DNA of 64,000 nucleotides from DRPN01 sp964599235 (GTDB taxonomy: Bacteria; Bacteroidota; Bacteroidia; Bacteroidales; VadinHA17). The notes beneath the pieces are model-generated. The model was given only the letters and a program-made list of their open reading frames with translations. It was not told the origin of the DNA and made no database searches. The DNA lies in NCBI GenBank assembly GCA_964599235.1, contig CAZRDX010000052.1, positions 62,001-126,000 of the forward strand, written 5' to 3'. A program made the translations under genes and the position numbers. Of the stretch, positions 62,449-64,000 are shown in pieces (position 1 is the first letter of the stretch; each line of letters starts with the position of its first letter).

Positions 62449-63879
62449 ATGAGCAGAAAGCGAAAGAGGGCCCTGCCGCTGATCCGCGAGGCGGAGGTGG
62501 TCGACATCGCCCGTGGAGGGAAGGCCATCGCCCGTCAGGGTGAGTGGGTCATCCTGGTCGACCATGCCGTGCCGGGCGATGTGGTGGACATCCAGACCAC
62601 CCGCAAGAAAAAACGTTACTACGAGGGGCGTGTGGTGCATTTTCATCGTCTCTCCCCGCACCGTACCCTGCCCCGCTGTGCTCACTTCGACCGCTGCGGA
62701 GGGTGCAAATGGCAGGACATGACCTACGAGGCACAACTGCAGTACAAGGAGAAAGAGGTACGGGACCAGATGATCCGCCTCGCAGGGCTGGGCGAAGAGG
62801 CGGCCGCCATCATCGAGCCGATCCTCCCCTCCGAAGCGATCTATCACTACCGCAACAAGCTGGAGTTCACCTTCTCGGCACGCCGCTGGCTCACGCCGGA
62901 AGAGATCGCCTCGGAAAAACATATCGAGGAGCCGGCCCTGGGGTTCCATGTGGCAGGACTCTTCGACAAGGTGCTCGACATCAACGAATGTCATCTGCAG
63001 CCGGAACCCTCCAATGCCATCCGCAACTTCATCCGGGAGTACACCCTGCAGCACGGTTATCCCTATTTCCACATACGTGAGCAGCGCGGTCTGATGCGCA
63101 ACCTTTTGATACGCACCACCACCACGGGCGAGGTGATGGTGGTCCTTTCCTTCTTCGAGGACGACCGGCAGCGTATCGAGACCCTCCTGGAGGCGGTGAA
63201 GGAACGTTTTCCCGGCATCACCTCCCTGCAGTGGGTGATCAACCCCAAGGGCAACGACACCCTGGAAGGACTGACGGTGCATCTGTACCACGGCCGCGAC
63301 CATATCCTCGAAGAGATGGATGGTCTGCGTTTCAAGATCAGCGCCAAGAGTTTTTTCCAGACCAATACGCGGCAGGCTGCGCGTCTCTACCGGACGGTGG
63401 CTGAGTTTGCCGGCCTGAAGCCGGAGGATCATGTTTACGACCTGTACAGCGGCACCGGCACCATCGGTCTGTTCCTGGCCCGGCAGGCGGGGAAGGTCAC
63501 CTGCATCGAGAGCGTGGCAGAGGCCGTCGCCGACGCCCGGGAGAACGCCCGGCTGAACGACATACGCAATGTCTCCTTCCTGCAGGGTGAGGTGAAAGCC
63601 CTCTTCGGTGACGAAATGTTCAGCAAGGAGGGCAAACCCGACGTGGTGATCCTCGACCCTCCCCGGGCAGGTATCCATCCCGACACGGTAAAGATGCTGC
63701 TGGAGGTACTGCCGGCAAAGATCGTCTACGTGAGCTGCAACCCCGCCACCCAGGCCCGCGACATCCAGGGCCTGCTGCCCGCCTACCACCCCCGGCGCAT
63801 CCGGCCGGTGGACATGTTCCCCCACACCGACCACGTGGAGAACGTGGTACTGCTGGAAAAGACCGACGGAAACGTATAG
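62449..63879 (+). CDS. rlmD: 23S rRNA (uracil(1939)-C(5))-methyltransferase RlmD
   Basis: The 476-residue SAM enzyme has a TRAM domain (about 10-70), 4Fe-4S cysteines Cys77, Cys83, Cys86 and probably Cys181, the SAM motif YDLYSGTGTIGLFLARQ, and the catalytic SCNPATQARD (Cys430) with a C-terminal DMFPHTDHVENVVLL. It methylates U1939. Length and order fit RlmD/RumA. It is divergent from the ABC-F gene. Confidence 0.95.
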   Translation: MSRKRKRALPLIREAEVVDIARGGKAIARQGEWVILVDHAVPGDVVDIQTTRKKKRYYEGRVVHFHRLSPHRTLPRCAHFDRCGGCKWQDMTYEAQLQYKEKEVRDQMIRLAGLGEEAAAIIEPILPSEAIYHYRNKLEFTFSARRWLTPEEIASEKHIEEPALGFHVAGLFDKVLDINECHLQPEPSNAIRNFIREYTLQHGYPYFHIREQRGLMRNLLIRTTTTGEVMVVLSFFEDDRQRIETLLEAVKERFPGITSLQWVINPKGNDTLEGLTVHLYHGRDHILEEMDGLRFKISAKSFFQTNTRQAARLYRTVAEFAGLKPEDHVYDLYSGTGTIGLFLARQAGKVTCIESVAEAVADARENARLNDIRNVSFLQGEVKALFGDEMFSKEGKPDVVILDPPRAGIHPDTVKMLLEVLPAKIVYVSCNPATQARDIQGLLPAYHPRRIRPVDMFPHTDHVENVVLLEKTDGNV

Positions 63880-63906
63880 GAATACCTGTGAACGTTCCTT
63901 TTTTAC

Positions 63907-63914
63907 TATTTTTG
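63907..63914 (+). promoter_or_regulatory. Predicted -7 box for a gene starting at the window edge
   Basis: TATTTTTG matches TAnnTTTG and lies 22 bp before ATG 63936. It follows rlmD by 27 bp and implies a new transcription unit running off the window. Confidence 0.5.
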
Positions 63915-63935
63915 CCAGACCCGAAAGGGAAGGGT

Positions 63936-64000
63936 ATGATCAACAAAAGGCCGGGGGCCGTGGAAACTGAAATACTTTTTTGAGCTCAAAACACGGAAAG
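63936..64000 (+). CDS. Possible start of an unidentified gene (partial, frame uncertain)
   Basis: ATG 63936 opens only MINKRPGAVETEILF before a TGA. In the neighbouring frame the same bases read PWKLKYFFELKTRK and stay open to the end. The two join as MINKRPGPWKLKYFFELKTRK-like if one G is removed from the CCGGGGGCC run (63951-63959). A real gene with a G-run indel is plausible; the product cannot be named. Confidence 0.3.

Noticed and set aside
62407..63834. Long minus-strand open frame continuous with the ABC-F gene (476 extra codons)
   Set aside because: It is antisense to rlmD over its whole length, has no family similarity, and ABC-F proteins begin exactly at the ATG at 62406.

Overview
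The window is chromosomal DNA from a member of the Bacteroidota, most likely Bacteroidales. The evidence is the conserved block bamD-rpoZ-coaBC-DUF4835-recN, many lipoproteins and TonB/PorE-type outer-membrane genes, GWxTD, DUF6786, DUF3127 and Nif3/zinc-ribbon families, and repeated promoter-like TAnnTTTG boxes (the Bacteroidota -7 element). Base composition is fairly GC-rich for that order. I see no prophage, transposase, CRISPR array or rRNA; the region reads as core genome with a few lineage-specific cassettes. Genus and species cannot be fixed from the sequence alone.

Layout. 1-2689: end of a membrane-bound respiratory [NiFe] hydrogenase operon (small subunit tail, large subunit, cytochrome b). 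2690-7774: minus-strand operon bamD-rpoZ-coaBC-DUF4835(PorD-like)-recN. 7970-14748: an alpha-oxoamine synthase of the serine palmitoyltransferase type, thioredoxin reductase, a tRNA-Pro(GGG) with its own promoter and terminator, an acetyl-xylan-esterase-like lipoprotein, alaS. 14877-19690: M23 peptidase, a PQQ-type beta-propeller gene broken by two single-base frameshifts, MerR regulator, Nif3-like protein, zinc-ribbon coiled-coil protein. 19828-30380: five consecutive PorE-like genes (TPR + PD40 propeller, usually + a CRD-like domain) with different C-termini: a new-looking 68-residue repeat plus membrane anchor, OmpA, OmpA, none, SPOR-like. 30402-33901: GNAT, HsdR_N-like protein, AMP nucleosidase, DNA polymerase III delta, rhomboid. 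33935-39412: YqgE, Wza/Wzc-like polysaccharide export pair with a tyrosine-rich tail, NhaC antiporter. 39698-45070: fused 2-oxoacid dehydrogenase E1, DUF6786 lipoprotein translationally coupled to a homocysteine methyltransferase-type protein, HAD phosphatase. 45161-48120: TRAP transporter (P, Q, M). 48148-52487: TonB-dependent receptor coupled to an SGNH-fold lipoprotein that lacks the catalytic serine. 52605-56858: MnmD, FKBP isomerase, DUF3127, sigma factor, MscS channel, PQ-loop protein. 56849-63879: SGNH lipoprotein, RlmB, GWxTD protein, acyl-ACP thioesterase, ABC-F ATPase, and divergent RlmD.

Functional picture: a cell envelope-rich segment. The five PorE-like proteins would tether outer-membrane machinery (T9SS-like) to peptidoglycan, with BamD and the DUF4835 protein in the same theme; the hydrogenase indicates H2-linked respiration; the TRAP system and the TonB receptor pair handle uptake.

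The most unusual items are the exact 68-residue four-fold repeat in the first PorE-like gene, the five-gene PorE-like array itself, the apparent pseudo-SGNH/TonB pair, the three CTACGTA motifs spaced exactly 12 bp apart at 39470-39505, and the double frameshift at 15958-16040. All assignments are from reading the sequence; no database search was run.
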